Shown in pieces: positions 7,612 to 16,238 of a stretch of 35,533 nucleotides of DNA (the first letter of the stretch is position 1; each line of letters opens with the position of its first letter). The notes beneath the pieces were generated by a model, which worked only from the letters and a program-made list of their open reading frames with translations, did no database searches and was not told the DNA's origin. The position numbers and the translations under genes are program-made. This stretch comes from Dehalococcoidia bacterium (GTDB taxonomy: Bacteria > Chloroflexota > Dehalococcoidia > GIF9 > UBA5629), in assembly GCA_016930155.1 (NCBI GenBank), contig JAFGHL010000060.1, positions 1-35,533 on the forward strand. Reading direction: 5' to 3'.

Positions 7612-9324
7612 ATGAGAAAACGATTAACAGCCCTACTGATATTAATATCCGCCCTGCTTCCCCTTGCAGCAGCGAGCTGTGGCACAAGCCAAACGCCTGC
7701 AGCAGGGCAGATAATAGATGTGCAAAGGGGCGACCTGAGCGTAACAGTGACATCCGATGGGACCCTCACTGCGCCCGACCAGTTCAACCTTGCTTTCAAC
7801 ACTCCGGGTACCGTCCAAACAATACTGGTGCAGGAAGGGGAAAAAGTACGTGAGGGTGCAATGCTGGCTACGATAGATCCCTGGTCGCAGATAAACTCGA
7901 TTAAAACAGCCCTGTTCAGCATACAGACGGCGCAAAACAGCATAGACCTGGGGTGCGACACCGATCATCTGCCCTATAATTATCCCGACCTGAGCATAAG
8001 CCGCATGGCCGACGAAGCGGTGAAAGACATGCAGACGGCATCGGTCTATTTCAGCACAGGCGACTACAAGGATGCCGGCTACTGGCTTGTCATGACTTAC
8101 TTCGATATCCAGGTCTGCGAAAACCTGATTGAGACCAGGCCCAACGCCGCTCAGCTGGCCGGCGCCAAGAACAACTCGACCTGGTACCCTGCCGTGGATG
8201 CGGGAGGATGGCAGCCGATAACTCCGGATAGCCGGAAGGCCATAGATACCATGAAGCTGTACCGCGAAAAACTGATCACAATCTCCAACCTGATGAAAGA
8301 CCCCGCGGTACCCTACGAAGACATCGCACCCCAATTCGAGCAGGCGCGTCAGGAGGTCTCCGAGGTGGCCAAAGTCGCCAGGAGCACCGTGACCATCAAG
8401 AGCAGGATGATCTTTAAATACGCCGATACGCCTACCAGCGTCGATTTCCTCCAGTCCGCCCTGCGATTACTCGAGGGTTTGCAGCAAAGCTCGTCGAACG
8501 CAGGTGATCTAAAAAATACGATCTGGGACCTCTATACGGCCAAGCTCAACCTGCAGGTTGGCCAGGACGTGCTTGAAAACCAGACATTGATCTTCGAAAG
8601 CGGCGGAAAAATCAACTGGAAAACATTGCAGGACTACAACCTCAAGCTCCAGTCTGCTGAGATCAACCTTTACAAAGCCAAGCGGGACATAATGAACACG
8701 GTAATCATCTCACCTTCAAACGGCACGATATTCAGCGTGAATCTTAAGGTAAACGACCCGCTGTCCGCCGAGGATTATGCCACGCGCCCTGCCGTGGGGC
8801 TGGTCAACACCCGGGTAATCAAGTTTACCGGCAAGGTCGATGAAATCGACATTATGAAGGTGCATGTGGGCGATAATGCCACGGTCACAGTGGACGCCAT
8901 CCCCGATAAAGAATTTAACTGGAAGGTAAAATTCATATCGCCTTTCGGGGCCAAGTCCGGCAACGTTGTCAAATTCGATGTCATCATAGTACCCACCGGA
9001 CTACCCGAAGACGATCTGAAGGACGGGCTGCGCGCCACAGCTGAGATAGTGACCTCCAGCGTAAAAGATGCGCTGCTGGTACCCGTATCCTATGTCATCA
9101 CAACGCCCGGCGGCTCGATGGTATTGCTGATCAACAGCAAGACCGGGCAGGCCGAACCCAGACGGGTGACCACCGGCCTGCAGAACTTCCAGTACACCGA
9201 GATAACTTCCGGCCTGGCCGACGGCGACAGGATTCAAATGCCCGGAAATATGCCATCCGGCTCTATGGTGGCCCCTATCCGGCAACCGACAGGGCCAGGC
9301 GGCGCCGTGCGCGCACTGAGGTAA
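7612..9324 (+). CDS. Long HlyD/MacA-type adaptor lipoprotein 2
   Basis: A 570-residue paralogue of the preceding gene, with signal peptide and lipobox LAAASC (C23). The same architecture is visible: an N-terminal lipoyl half (NTPGTVQTILVQEGEKV), a helical insert of about 270 residues, a second lipoyl half (SPSNGTIFSVNLKVND) and a barrel region whose VDEIDIMKVHVGD and FISPFG motifs mirror VDEIDITKIKVGQ and FISPKG of adaptor 1. It lacks the Gly/Pro tail. Having two adaptors for one permease suggests a mixed hexamer or two adaptors used under different conditions; this is inference. The ABC genes follow after 34 bases. Confidence 0.82.
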   Translation: MRKRLTALLILISALLPLAAASCGTSQTPAAGQIIDVQRGDLSVTVTSDGTLTAPDQFNLAFNTPGTVQTILVQEGEKVREGAMLATIDPWSQINSIKTALFSIQTAQNSIDLGCDTDHLPYNYPDLSISRMADEAVKDMQTASVYFSTGDYKDAGYWLVMTYFDIQVCENLIETRPNAAQLAGAKNNSTWYPAVDAGGWQPITPDSRKAIDTMKLYREKLITISNLMKDPAVPYEDIAPQFEQARQEVSEVAKVARSTVTIKSRMIFKYADTPTSVDFLQSALRLLEGLQQSSSNAGDLKNTIWDLYTAKLNLQVGQDVLENQTLIFESGGKINWKTLQDYNLKLQSAEINLYKAKRDIMNTVIISPSNGTIFSVNLKVNDPLSAEDYATRPAVGLVNTRVIKFTGKVDEIDIMKVHVGDNATVTVDAIPDKEFNWKVKFISPFGAKSGNVVKFDVIIVPTGLPEDDLKDGLRATAEIVTSSVKDALLVPVSYVITTPGGSMVLLINSKTGQAEPRRVTTGLQNFQYTEITSGLADGDRIQMPGNMPSGSMVAPIRQPTGPGGAVRALR

Positions 9325-9358
9325 AGCTCCTGCAAAGTTCAGTTAAACGGATTTAAAA

Positions 9359-10027
9359 ATGATAGAAATCAAGAATATCAGCAAGCTCTATGATATCGGG
9401 GATGTCCGGGTTAAAGCACTGGACGATGTCTCTTTCACCTGCGAAAAAGGTGAGTTCATCTCGATCATGGGCCATTCCGGCTCGGGCAAATCCACCATGA
9501 TGAATATACTGGGATGCCTTGACCGTCCCACCTCGGGAAGTTATATCATAGATTCAGTGGATGTAGCCGGCATGACCGATGACGAACTTGCCGCAATGCG
9601 CAACCGCAAACTGGGCTTCGTCTTTCAGTCCTACAACCTGCTGCCCAAGCTGACCGCCGTGGCCAATGTGGAATTGCCGCTGATATATTCCGGCAATAAC
9701 CACCGGCGGCCGCGCGCCCTGGCGGCGCTGGAAGCGGTGGGCATCGGCCAACGGGCCTTCCACAGGCCCAGCGAGATGTCAGGCGGCGAGCAGCAACGCG
9801 TGGCCATCGCGCGCGCCCTCATCAACGATCCGCTGGTCATACTGGCCGACGAGCCGACGGGCAACCTGGATACCCAGATGAGCCATAACATCATGTCGCT
9901 GCTGGTCGAGCAGAGCAAGAAGGGGATAACAATAATCGTGGTCACACACGAAGAGGACATCGCCGCCTACACCCAGCGTACGATTTACCTCCGGGACGGA
10001 ACAATCATCGAGGATAAGAAGCGATGA
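9359..10027 (+). CDS. MacB/LolD-type ABC transporter ATPase
   Basis: A 222-residue ATPase that powers the neighbouring permease. Walker A is GHSGSGKST (38-46), the signature is MSGGEQQR (140-147), and Walker B is LADEPT (162-167). The Q loop ([20 protein letters not shown]) is the form typical of the MacB/LolD/FtsE group, which uses ATP for mechanical work at the membrane rather than classical solute import. Its stop overlaps the permease start by 4 bases (ATGA), which indicates translational coupling. Confidence 0.94.
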   Translation: MIEIKNISKLYDIGDVRVKALDDVSFTCEKGEFISIMGHSGSGKSTMMNILGCLDRPTSGSYIIDSVDVAGMTDDELAAMRNRKLGFVFQSYNLLPKLTAVANVELPLIYSGNNHRRPRALAALEAVGIGQRAFHRPSEMSGGEQQRVAIARALINDPLVILADEPTGNLDTQMSHNIMSLLVEQSKKGITIIVVTHEEDIAAYTQRTIYLRDGTIIEDKKR

Positions 10028-11232
10028 GCCTCTGGGAGAGCCTCAAGTCGGCCTGGCAGGCCATATTCTCCAACAAGACGCGGTCTTTCCTTACCATGCT
10101 CGGCATCGTGATAGGCGTGTGCGCAGTGGTGCTGCTGGTCTCGCTGGGGCAGGGCTTCCAGGTCAGCATGACGACCACCTTCAACAATATGGGGGCCAGC
10201 GCCCTGTATATTTCCACCTCCACCGATAAAGCAGTGACCAGCGTTCGGCCGCTCACGCTTGATGACGCCGAAGCTTTGCAGGACAAGACCGTGGCTCCCT
10301 CGATAAGCGTTGTCTCACCCACGCTCAGCAGCAGGGTAACCGTTCAATACGGCAACAACAGCGCCAGCGTACAGGCGACCGGTGTCAAGCCGGTAATAAC
10401 GGAGATACGCAACTACCAGGTGGATCAGGGACGGTTCATCACCGACCAGGATGTTTCAGCCAGGAGCAACGTGGTCCTGCTGGGCTATCAGACCGCCTCG
10501 GACCTTTTCGGCACTGAAAGCCCGGTGGGCAAAAGCATACGCGTCCAGGGCAGCAAGTACCAGGTAATCGGTACACTTCAGAAGATGGGAGGTTTCGGCG
10601 GCGACAGCTATATCCTGATGCCTCTCACCACCATGCAGTCCAAGCTGACCGGCGGCGGCAACAATGTGCAGCAGATCGCGGTCGAGGCCGTCAACTCCGA
10701 CCTGGTGGACTCGGTGATCTCCGAGGTAACCAGCATACTTAGGAGCCGCCACTATATCAGGAGCGGCGCTGCGGACGATTTCACTATAACCGACATGCGT
10801 GAGACGCTGGCCAGCATGCAGGCAACCCTGGCCGGATTCTCGCTCTTCATGGGAGCGGTGGGCGCCATATCACTCATCGTGGGCGGCATCGGCATCATGA
10901 ACATCATGCTGGTATCGGTCACCGAGCGCACGCGCGAGATCGGCATCCGCAAGGCCATAGGCGCCAAGCGGCGCGACATACTGCTGCAGTTTCTGATTGA
11001 AGCGGCTGCTTTAAGCCTGACCGGCGGCCTGGTCGGCCTGGGGCTGGCTATGCTGGGGGCTATGTTGATGGGCAATATTTCTCTGGGAAATACCACGGTA
11101 ACGCCTGTCATTTCAGCGGGCATTGTATTTATTGCGCTGGGTGTGTCGATCGGCACCGGCCTGGTCTCCGGCACCTATCCCGCCTTCCGCGCCGCCCGCC
11201 TCGACCCCATCGAATCGCTGCGCCACGAGTAG
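10024..11232 (+). CDS. MacB-type FtsX-family ABC permease
   Basis: A 402-residue permease with the MacB layout. There is one N-terminal membrane helix (about 20-45) and a large extracytoplasmic MacB_PCD-like domain (about 45-265). Three further helices follow at about 275-300, 320-345 and 360-385. The cytoplasmic coupling motif [19 protein letters not shown] and the C-terminal [15 protein letters not shown] are both present. Unlike E. coli MacB, the ATPase is a separate protein. With the two adaptors it forms a complete MacAB-like module. In a cell without an outer membrane such modules would act as exporters or extruders of membrane-associated substrates. The substrate is unknown. Confidence 0.93.
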   Translation: MSLWESLKSAWQAIFSNKTRSFLTMLGIVIGVCAVVLLVSLGQGFQVSMTTTFNNMGASALYISTSTDKAVTSVRPLTLDDAEALQDKTVAPSISVVSPTLSSRVTVQYGNNSASVQATGVKPVITEIRNYQVDQGRFITDQDVSARSNVVLLGYQTASDLFGTESPVGKSIRVQGSKYQVIGTLQKMGGFGGDSYILMPLTTMQSKLTGGGNNVQQIAVEAVNSDLVDSVISEVTSILRSRHYIRSGAADDFTITDMRETLASMQATLAGFSLFMGAVGAISLIVGGIGIMNIMLVSVTERTREIGIRKAIGAKRRDILLQFLIEAAALSLTGGLVGLGLAMLGAMLMGNISLGNTTVTPVISAGIVFIALGVSIGTGLVSGTYPAFRAARLDPIESLRHE

Positions 11233-11253
11233 TTAAGAGCTCCTGTAAGAGTT

Positions 11254-12087
11254 TTATCTCTTGAGGGCTCGCAGGTCGGCGCTGGCCCGCGTGGTAAGCA
11301 AGTCATCCTGCGAAAGCTGAAGGGTGGTTTCAAGATCAACTATGGCAAGCGCAGGCTCACCCGAAGTCGTGTATACCAGGCTCCTGTTGTAGTATGACGC
11401 TGCATCATCCGGCGCCAGGCGTACGGCCTGGTTAGCATCCTGTATGGCAAGGTCCGTCTTGCCCAGAGCCGCATAAATAAGGCTTCTTACACAGTAAGAG
11501 CGGGGCAATGTTTGATCAAGCTCAATCGCCCTGCCGGCATCAGCCAGGCCCTCCTCATATTTCTGCTTCTTGTAATTGGAGTAGCTCCGCTCGCTGTAGG
11601 CCGGCGCGAAATCGGGCTTGAGCGACAGCGCCCTGTCGAGGTCCAGCTGACCCATGCTGAACTGCCACTGGTTATTGTGGAAACGTCCCAGCTCGTAATG
11701 TGCCCGATAATACTCCGGCGCGATCTCCACAGCCCTGCTGAGATCGGCCAACGCGTTTGGATTGAGCCGCTTGCCCTTGTAATACCAGGCGCGTGCTATA
11801 TAAACATCAGCCAGCTTTTCCTTAAGCGTGATGTTTTCAGCATTCTCGGCCAGCGACGCCGTTGCCTCTGCGATAGCCCGGTCGTATTCTTCCGCTACAA
11901 GCAGCGTCGCTACGAGATTGACGGGCGTTGAATTATCACTAACACTGATAACGGGCTGCCCGACTGCAGGCAAAGTCAGATTCTCAGAACTGGCATTGTC
12001 CGGCGGCCGGTATGGCCCCGTGCAGGAAAGCGCCAGCGCCGGTAAAAGCAGCAGACAGAGCAGGTACCCGGTAACTTTGGACCTCAT
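11254..12087 (-). CDS. TPR-repeat lipoprotein
   Basis: A 277-residue protein with a signal peptide and lipobox ALSC (C22), followed by a short Pro/Ser-rich linker. Five or more tetratricopeptide repeats then run to the C-terminus; examples are ALADLSRAVEIAPEYYRAHYE, QLDLDRALSLKPDFAPAYSE and AIQDANQAVRLAPDDAASYYN. TPR lipoproteins usually act as protein-binding scaffolds at the outer face of the membrane. It starts 5 bases after the stop of the PEP carboxykinase-like gene and is probably co-transcribed with it. No functional link between the two is obvious. It converges with the permease gene, with 21 bases between their stops. Confidence 0.85.
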   Translation of the reverse strand: MRSKVTGYLLCLLLLPALALSCTGPYRPPDNASSENLTLPAVGQPVISVSDNSTPVNLVATLLVAEEYDRAIAEATASLAENAENITLKEKLADVYIARAWYYKGKRLNPNALADLSRAVEIAPEYYRAHYELGRFHNNQWQFSMGQLDLDRALSLKPDFAPAYSERSYSNYKKQKYEEGLADAGRAIELDQTLPRSYCVRSLIYAALGKTDLAIQDANQAVRLAPDDAASYYNRSLVYTTSGEPALAIVDLETTLQLSQDDLLTTRASADLRALKR

Positions 12088-12092
12088 CGTAT

Positions 12093-13592
12093 CTATGGTT
12101 GCAGGGCGTTGATAACATCGGGATGTATGCCTTCGAAGCCTGAAAGCCAGGCCAGTCTCTCTTTTTTCAGAGCCTGACTGAGAGCCGCTATTTTTTCCCG
12201 CGGATAGTAATTATTCAGGTCGAACCGGCTTATATCCAGGCCGGGTATGTCGGCCGGCACCTCATAACCCCAGAATTCATCCTTTTTCCAGGAAATTTTA
12301 TCCCTGGCTATCATCTCCAGGATTTTAACTGAATCGAACACCGTTATCTTCTGACCCCCGGTCAAGCCTCCCACCCTGCCCGTATTCAATAAATAACACT
12401 GCATGTGGGGATTTTTGCGCAAAATATCCAGGAACATGTTGCCTTCCTCTTCTTCGGAACCGACTATAAAAGGATTGGTTCCGACGACCCGGCGCTGCTT
12501 GCCCGCCTCAGACGGATCACCCGCCGATGTCTCCACCGATTCGCCCAGCATGAAGGCGGCCGCTCCCCATTCCTGAGAGAGTTTGACTACCGGCGGTACT
12601 ATTTCATTGTGCCTGGTAATAAATATCAGAAAATCCACTTTCTCAATGTCGACTTCGCCGTCGGTATACGCTATGTCCCGTCGTTTGACCATGGCGCGGC
12701 CGTTCGACGTCAGAGTTGAGTCGAAAAAGTCGACCTTACCCGTTAGCTTATCAACGTGCACGTTCTCAAGTATGGCCCTCGGGCTGATGGCAGCCGCGTA
12801 GAGCAGCGGCTGGGCGGCGGGTTCAAGCCCTTCGGTCTTCATGTAGAAAGATTCCTCGGTGCCGATAGCGCTGCTGTCAGCCTTTAATATGACCACGTCA
12901 TCCTGGCGGATAATCACCCGCTCAGGCGGCCGCAGCCAGTGCGAATGACAGGCCAGTGAGGTCTTGCCCGTCCCGCTCAATCCGAAGAGCAGGAAGCCTT
13001 TATCGCAAAGCTTGCCATCCTTCATAATGCGCAGAATCTTGCTGGCTGCATGCAGGCCGATATTACCCTCCTTTTTTGCCCAGTACATAACCTGTCGCAG
13101 CATGGCCTTTTTGTTCTCCCCCTTGTAATCGCTGCCCAATATCAGCGTTATACCCGATTCGGGGAAGACCAGCACCTTTTTTTCAGGCCAGTCCGCCACG
13201 GTAACCGTGATAAAATCAGGCTCCCCTGCCTCAGCGGGAAAAAGGGTGTTGCCCCACATTAACGGTATGCGAGGATATTGAGCCTCGACATATACCCGAC
13301 ACCTTTTCTTGTAGCCGTTGCTCTGACACATCACGCGGTCAAGCATGATCATATCCCGGTGATTAAGATATTTCAGCGCATCGTCCACCAGCTTCACATT
13401 TTCGTCCTCGAGTTCACCAAGTATGACTTCGGTAAATTTGGCGATCCTGCTACGCACACGCGTTGTTACCGCGAGGTTGCCGAATTCAGAGATAACTCCT
13501 CCCTGCTCGAGAGCCCACTCCCTCAACTTATCTTCTGACGGATTATCTATGATATTCCTGGGGTCGAATTTTGCAGCAAAAATATCCCGCAT
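12093..13592 (-). CDS. pckA: Divergent ATP-type phosphoenolpyruvate carboxykinase
   Basis: A 499-residue protein matching ATP-dependent PEP carboxykinase, which interconverts oxaloacetate and PEP. Visible family motifs are YKGENKKAM (K161/K162), GLHAAS (H181, the metal/substrate His), the P-loop GLSGTGKTSL (204-213) and the kinase-2 pair D231-D232. YMKTEGL, ILENVHV, SNGR and LLNTGRVGG (normally VNTGWTGG) are also recognisable. The usual N-terminal substrate motif TGRSPKDKF is not recognisable; TTRVRSRIAKF stands in its place. The GDDEHCW and EGGCYAK segments are strongly changed. So the catalytic core is kept but the substrate end diverges. A distinct PckA subfamily is most likely; a protein with altered substrate is possible. 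It is followed by the TPR lipoprotein gene. Confidence 0.8.
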   Translation of the reverse strand: MRDIFAAKFDPRNIIDNPSEDKLREWALEQGGVISEFGNLAVTTRVRSRIAKFTEVILGELEDENVKLVDDALKYLNHRDMIMLDRVMCQSNGYKKRCRVYVEAQYPRIPLMWGNTLFPAEAGEPDFITVTVADWPEKKVLVFPESGITLILGSDYKGENKKAMLRQVMYWAKKEGNIGLHAASKILRIMKDGKLCDKGFLLFGLSGTGKTSLACHSHWLRPPERVIIRQDDVVILKADSSAIGTEESFYMKTEGLEPAAQPLLYAAAISPRAILENVHVDKLTGKVDFFDSTLTSNGRAMVKRRDIAYTDGEVDIEKVDFLIFITRHNEIVPPVVKLSQEWGAAAFMLGESVETSAGDPSEAGKQRRVVGTNPFIVGSEEEEGNMFLDILRKNPHMQCYLLNTGRVGGLTGGQKITVFDSVKILEMIARDKISWKKDEFWGYEVPADIPGLDISRFDLNNYYPREKIAALSQALKKERLAWLSGFEGIHPDVINALQP

Positions 13593-13828
13593 TTTATTTA
13601 AGAATGACTATGCAGCCTTTTTTAATACCATTAGAGTATACCGCATCGGAAGATAAATTTATAATATGTTTTATAATAATCAGCCTCATGCAGCGGGCGC
13701 CGAATTAAAGTGAATTTTCATGTCTATTTTCGCAAACGTACATCCAATTCCCCGCCTTAAAAATCAGCCCTGAAAAATCCATCGTAGATACAATTCAAAA
13801 AATTTTTGCTTTTTTTTGCCTAAAATAC
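13593..13828. other. AT-rich divergent intergenic region
   Basis: This region separates the minus-strand carboxykinase gene from the plus-strand aminomutase operon and is far more AT-rich than its neighbours, with T runs at about 13803-13818. On the minus strand TATACT (complement of 13633-13638) could be a -10 for the carboxykinase, but no good -35 is visible. No open reading frame or structured RNA is evident. Confidence 0.5.
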
Positions 13829-13857
13829 TTGACATGATTTTTTTTACATGCTATAAA
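13829..13857 (+). promoter_or_regulatory. Strong sigma70 promoter of the kamA operon
   Basis: A perfect TTGACA (13829-13834), a 17-base spacer and TATAAA (13852-13857) form the best promoter in the window. The predicted transcript starts near 13864. Its leader of about 65 bases is very A-rich up to the ribosome site AAGGAGG at 13913-13919. The leader is too short for a lysine riboswitch. Confidence 0.8.
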
Positions 13858-13930
13858 AAACAAAAGAATAAAAAATACGATTGCGACAAATAGGAAAAAA
13901 TTTTTAATTTTTAAGGAGGCACAGCCCAAG

Positions 13931-15226
13931 TTGGCGCAAGCATCAACGACCAAACAACAAGACTTATTCGAGTTCTCCGCAGAGGAGGAACCTCCAGGTC
14001 ATCCTGCGACGGAAGTAGAAGAGCCTCCAAGCTTGCGCCTGCTGAGGAACCGGCAAAGGTTCTTCGGCAGCGTGCCCGATGAAAGCTGGAACGATTGGAA
14101 GTGGCAGTTCCGCAACCGCATCACCAGTATAGAAGAGCTATCTAAACTTATATTTTTAACGATAAACGACCAGGTCAGCCTCAGGCTGGTCGCCGATAAA
14201 TTCCCTATCTCTATCACGCCGTACTATTTCTGCCTGATCAACCACGACAATCCCGATGATCCCATCCGCCGGCAGGCTATGCCTGTATTCGAGGAGATAG
14301 CCCTCTCAGGCATACTCTCGGAAGATCCTCTGGAGGAGGCCAGGGATTCGGTAGTCCCCGGCCTGGTGCACCGTTATCCGGACCGTGTTCTGATGGTTGT
14401 AACAGATATCTGTCCGATGTTCTGCCGCCATTGCACGCGCAAGCGCGAATGGCGGCGCGGCCGCTGGGTGCGCTCTCCATATGAAATCGACCGCATGATT
14501 GAACATATACGCAACGACCCGAAGATCAGAGACGTAATCGTGTCAGGTGGAGATCCGTTGACACTTTCTACCAAACATCTGGAAGATATCCTGAAGAAGA
14601 TACGCGCAATCCCTCATGTCGAGATCATACGTATAGGGAGCCGCGTGCCGGTGGTTCTGCCCCAGCGAATAGACGATGCCCTCTGCGACATGCTTTCCCG
14701 CTACGGCCCTCTGTGGATGAATACCCATTTCAACCATGTCAATGAGCTGACGGACGAAGCTAAAACGGCCTGCGATAAGATATTGCGCTGCGGCATACCT
14801 GTAAACAATCAGTCGGTCCTTCTGGCCGGCGTCAATGATTCTATAGAGAGTCAGCTCAATCTTTGCCATGGCCTGCTGAGGGCGAAAATCCGCCCTTATT
14901 ACCTGTTTCAGGCTGATGAAGTTGAGGGCACGGAACACCTGCGCACCACCGTCGAAAAAGGCCTGCGCATTATCGAAGGCATGCGGGGTTATACCTCCGG
15001 CCTGGCGGTGCCCACATATGTCATAGACCTGCCGGGCGGTGGCGGCAAGGTGCCTCTGCAGGCCAGCTACCTGATATCCCGGGCAGACGGACAGCTGGTG
15101 TTTAAAAATTACCTTGGAAATACCTACAGCTACCATAATCCCAGGCCTGTATCAGCTTCAGCCGGGCGCAACGGGCGGCGCAAGACAAATGATAAACAGA
15201 TGGCGCTCGAGCTTGTAGCCGTATAA
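13931..15226 (+). CDS. kamA: Lysine 2,3-aminomutase (radical SAM, PLP)
   Basis: A 431-residue radical SAM/PLP enzyme that moves the alpha-amino group of L-lysine to the beta carbon, giving beta-lysine. The cluster motif is C161-x3-C165-x2-C168 and the PLP lysine is K373 in PGGGGK. D329 and D366 match, with a constant offset of 36 residues, the two Asp (293, 330) that bind the lysine epsilon-amino group in the Clostridium enzyme. Glutamate 2,3-aminomutases replace these, so lysine is the expected substrate. The full C-terminal part separates it from the shorter EF-P enzyme EpmB. The start is TTG, supported by AAGGAGG 11 bases upstream and by the absence of any ATG before about 14279. It is the first gene of an operon with two ATP-grasp ligases and a GNAT. 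Confidence 0.92.
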   Translation: MAQASTTKQQDLFEFSAEEEPPGHPATEVEEPPSLRLLRNRQRFFGSVPDESWNDWKWQFRNRITSIEELSKLIFLTINDQVSLRLVADKFPISITPYYFCLINHDNPDDPIRRQAMPVFEEIALSGILSEDPLEEARDSVVPGLVHRYPDRVLMVVTDICPMFCRHCTRKREWRRGRWVRSPYEIDRMIEHIRNDPKIRDVIVSGGDPLTLSTKHLEDILKKIRAIPHVEIIRIGSRVPVVLPQRIDDALCDMLSRYGPLWMNTHFNHVNELTDEAKTACDKILRCGIPVNNQSVLLAGVNDSIESQLNLCHGLLRAKIRPYYLFQADEVEGTEHLRTTVEKGLRIIEGMRGYTSGLAVPTYVIDLPGGGGKVPLQASYLISRADGQLVFKNYLGNTYSYHNPRPVSASAGRNGRRKTNDKQMALELVAV

Positions 15227-15236
15227 GCAGGACGAT

Positions 15237-16238
15237 ATGAAAATCGGCCTTGCCTTCGACCTCAAGGACGACATAGAGGCGGGTGGGGATTACCCTGAGG
15301 ACGCACTCGAAGAGTACGATTCCATCAAAGTTGTCAAGGCCATTTCACACAGCCTGCATTCGCTGGGACACCGGACGGTCAATCTCGGCGGAGGGCGCAA
15401 ATTCCTGGTTAATATCCTGAAGACAAAGGTCGATTTCGTTTTCAACATCGCGGAGGGAAGAGGCAACCTGCGCAGCCGCGAGGCCCAGGCGCCGGCCGTG
15501 CTCGAGATGCTGAATGTCCCCTATAGTGGTTCAGACCCGCTGACTCTGGCTGTTACCCTGGACAAGCCGCTTGCCAAGCAGATCGTAACCTCAGCCGGCG
15601 TGACCACTCCACCCTGGCTGACTGTCAAATCCACGCAGGATATCGAGTCACTCAGGGGACAGTCGATACCTTTACCAGCATTCGTCAAGCCGGCCTTCGA
15701 AGGCTCAAGCAAGGGTATCCGGTTAACCTCTCGCATGGATACAGCCGGCAAAGCCCTGGCTGCCGCCCGCGCTTTACTGCGCAGGTATGGTCAACCCGTA
15801 ATAATAGAGAAATATATCGAGGGCGAGGAGATTACGGTGGGCATAACCGGCAACACCCCACCCTCTATCGTCGGTATAATGAGGGTGCTGCCAAAGAAAA
15901 AATTTAAAACATTCGTCTATTCACTGGAAATTAAACGCGACTGGCGAAAACTGGTGGATTATGAATGCCCGGCCCAACTTGAAAGGGCAACACTGAAGCG
16001 CATCAAAGAATTCAGCATCAAGGCTTACAGGGCATTGGGCTGCCGCGATTGTGCGCGTATCGATTTCCGCGTGGCAGCCAACGGCATGCCTTATTTTCTG
16101 GAGGCCAATCCTTTGCCCGGGCTTAATCCTGATTCAGGAGACCTGCCCATCATGTCTTATAAAATGGGATGGGACTATAGGCGGCTGATCCGTACTATTC
16201 TGGAAGCCGCACTTGCAAGGAGTTCATTATGCCTTTAA
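15237..16238 (+). CDS. D-Ala-D-Ala-ligase-like ATP-grasp ligase A
   Basis: A 333-residue ATP-grasp enzyme expected to activate a carboxylate as acyl phosphate and join it to an amine. Motifs are DK (109-110) in TLDKPLAK, the ATP-loop FVKPAFEGSSKG (149-160), EKYIEGEE (191-198) and the Mg ligands D276, E289 and N291 in YFLEANPLPG. The C-terminal core resembles Ddl. The N-terminal half lacks the Ddl signature that holds the first D-Ala, and a second, different ligase follows at once, so a cell-wall Ddl is unlikely. It starts 10 bases after kamA with AGGA just upstream. The substrate is unknown; beta-lysine or its derivative is the natural guess from context. Confidence 0.85.
   Translation: MKIGLAFDLKDDIEAGGDYPEDALEEYDSIKVVKAISHSLHSLGHRTVNLGGGRKFLVNILKTKVDFVFNIAEGRGNLRSREAQAPAVLEMLNVPYSGSDPLTLAVTLDKPLAKQIVTSAGVTTPPWLTVKSTQDIESLRGQSIPLPAFVKPAFEGSSKGIRLTSRMDTAGKALAAARALLRRYGQPVIIEKYIEGEEITVGITGNTPPSIVGIMRVLPKKKFKTFVYSLEIKRDWRKLVDYECPAQLERATLKRIKEFSIKAYRALGCRDCARIDFRVAANGMPYFLEANPLPGLNPDSGDLPIMSYKMGWDYRRLIRTILEAALARSSLCL

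Noticed and set aside
13858-13930. Lysine riboswitch before kamA
   Set aside because: The predicted leader is only about 65 bases and A-rich, too short and unstructured for an L-box.
13931-15226. KamA as the EF-P modifying enzyme EpmB
   Set aside because: The protein has the full length and both C-terminal substrate Asp residues of lysine 2,3-aminomutase, and no efp or epmA gene is nearby.
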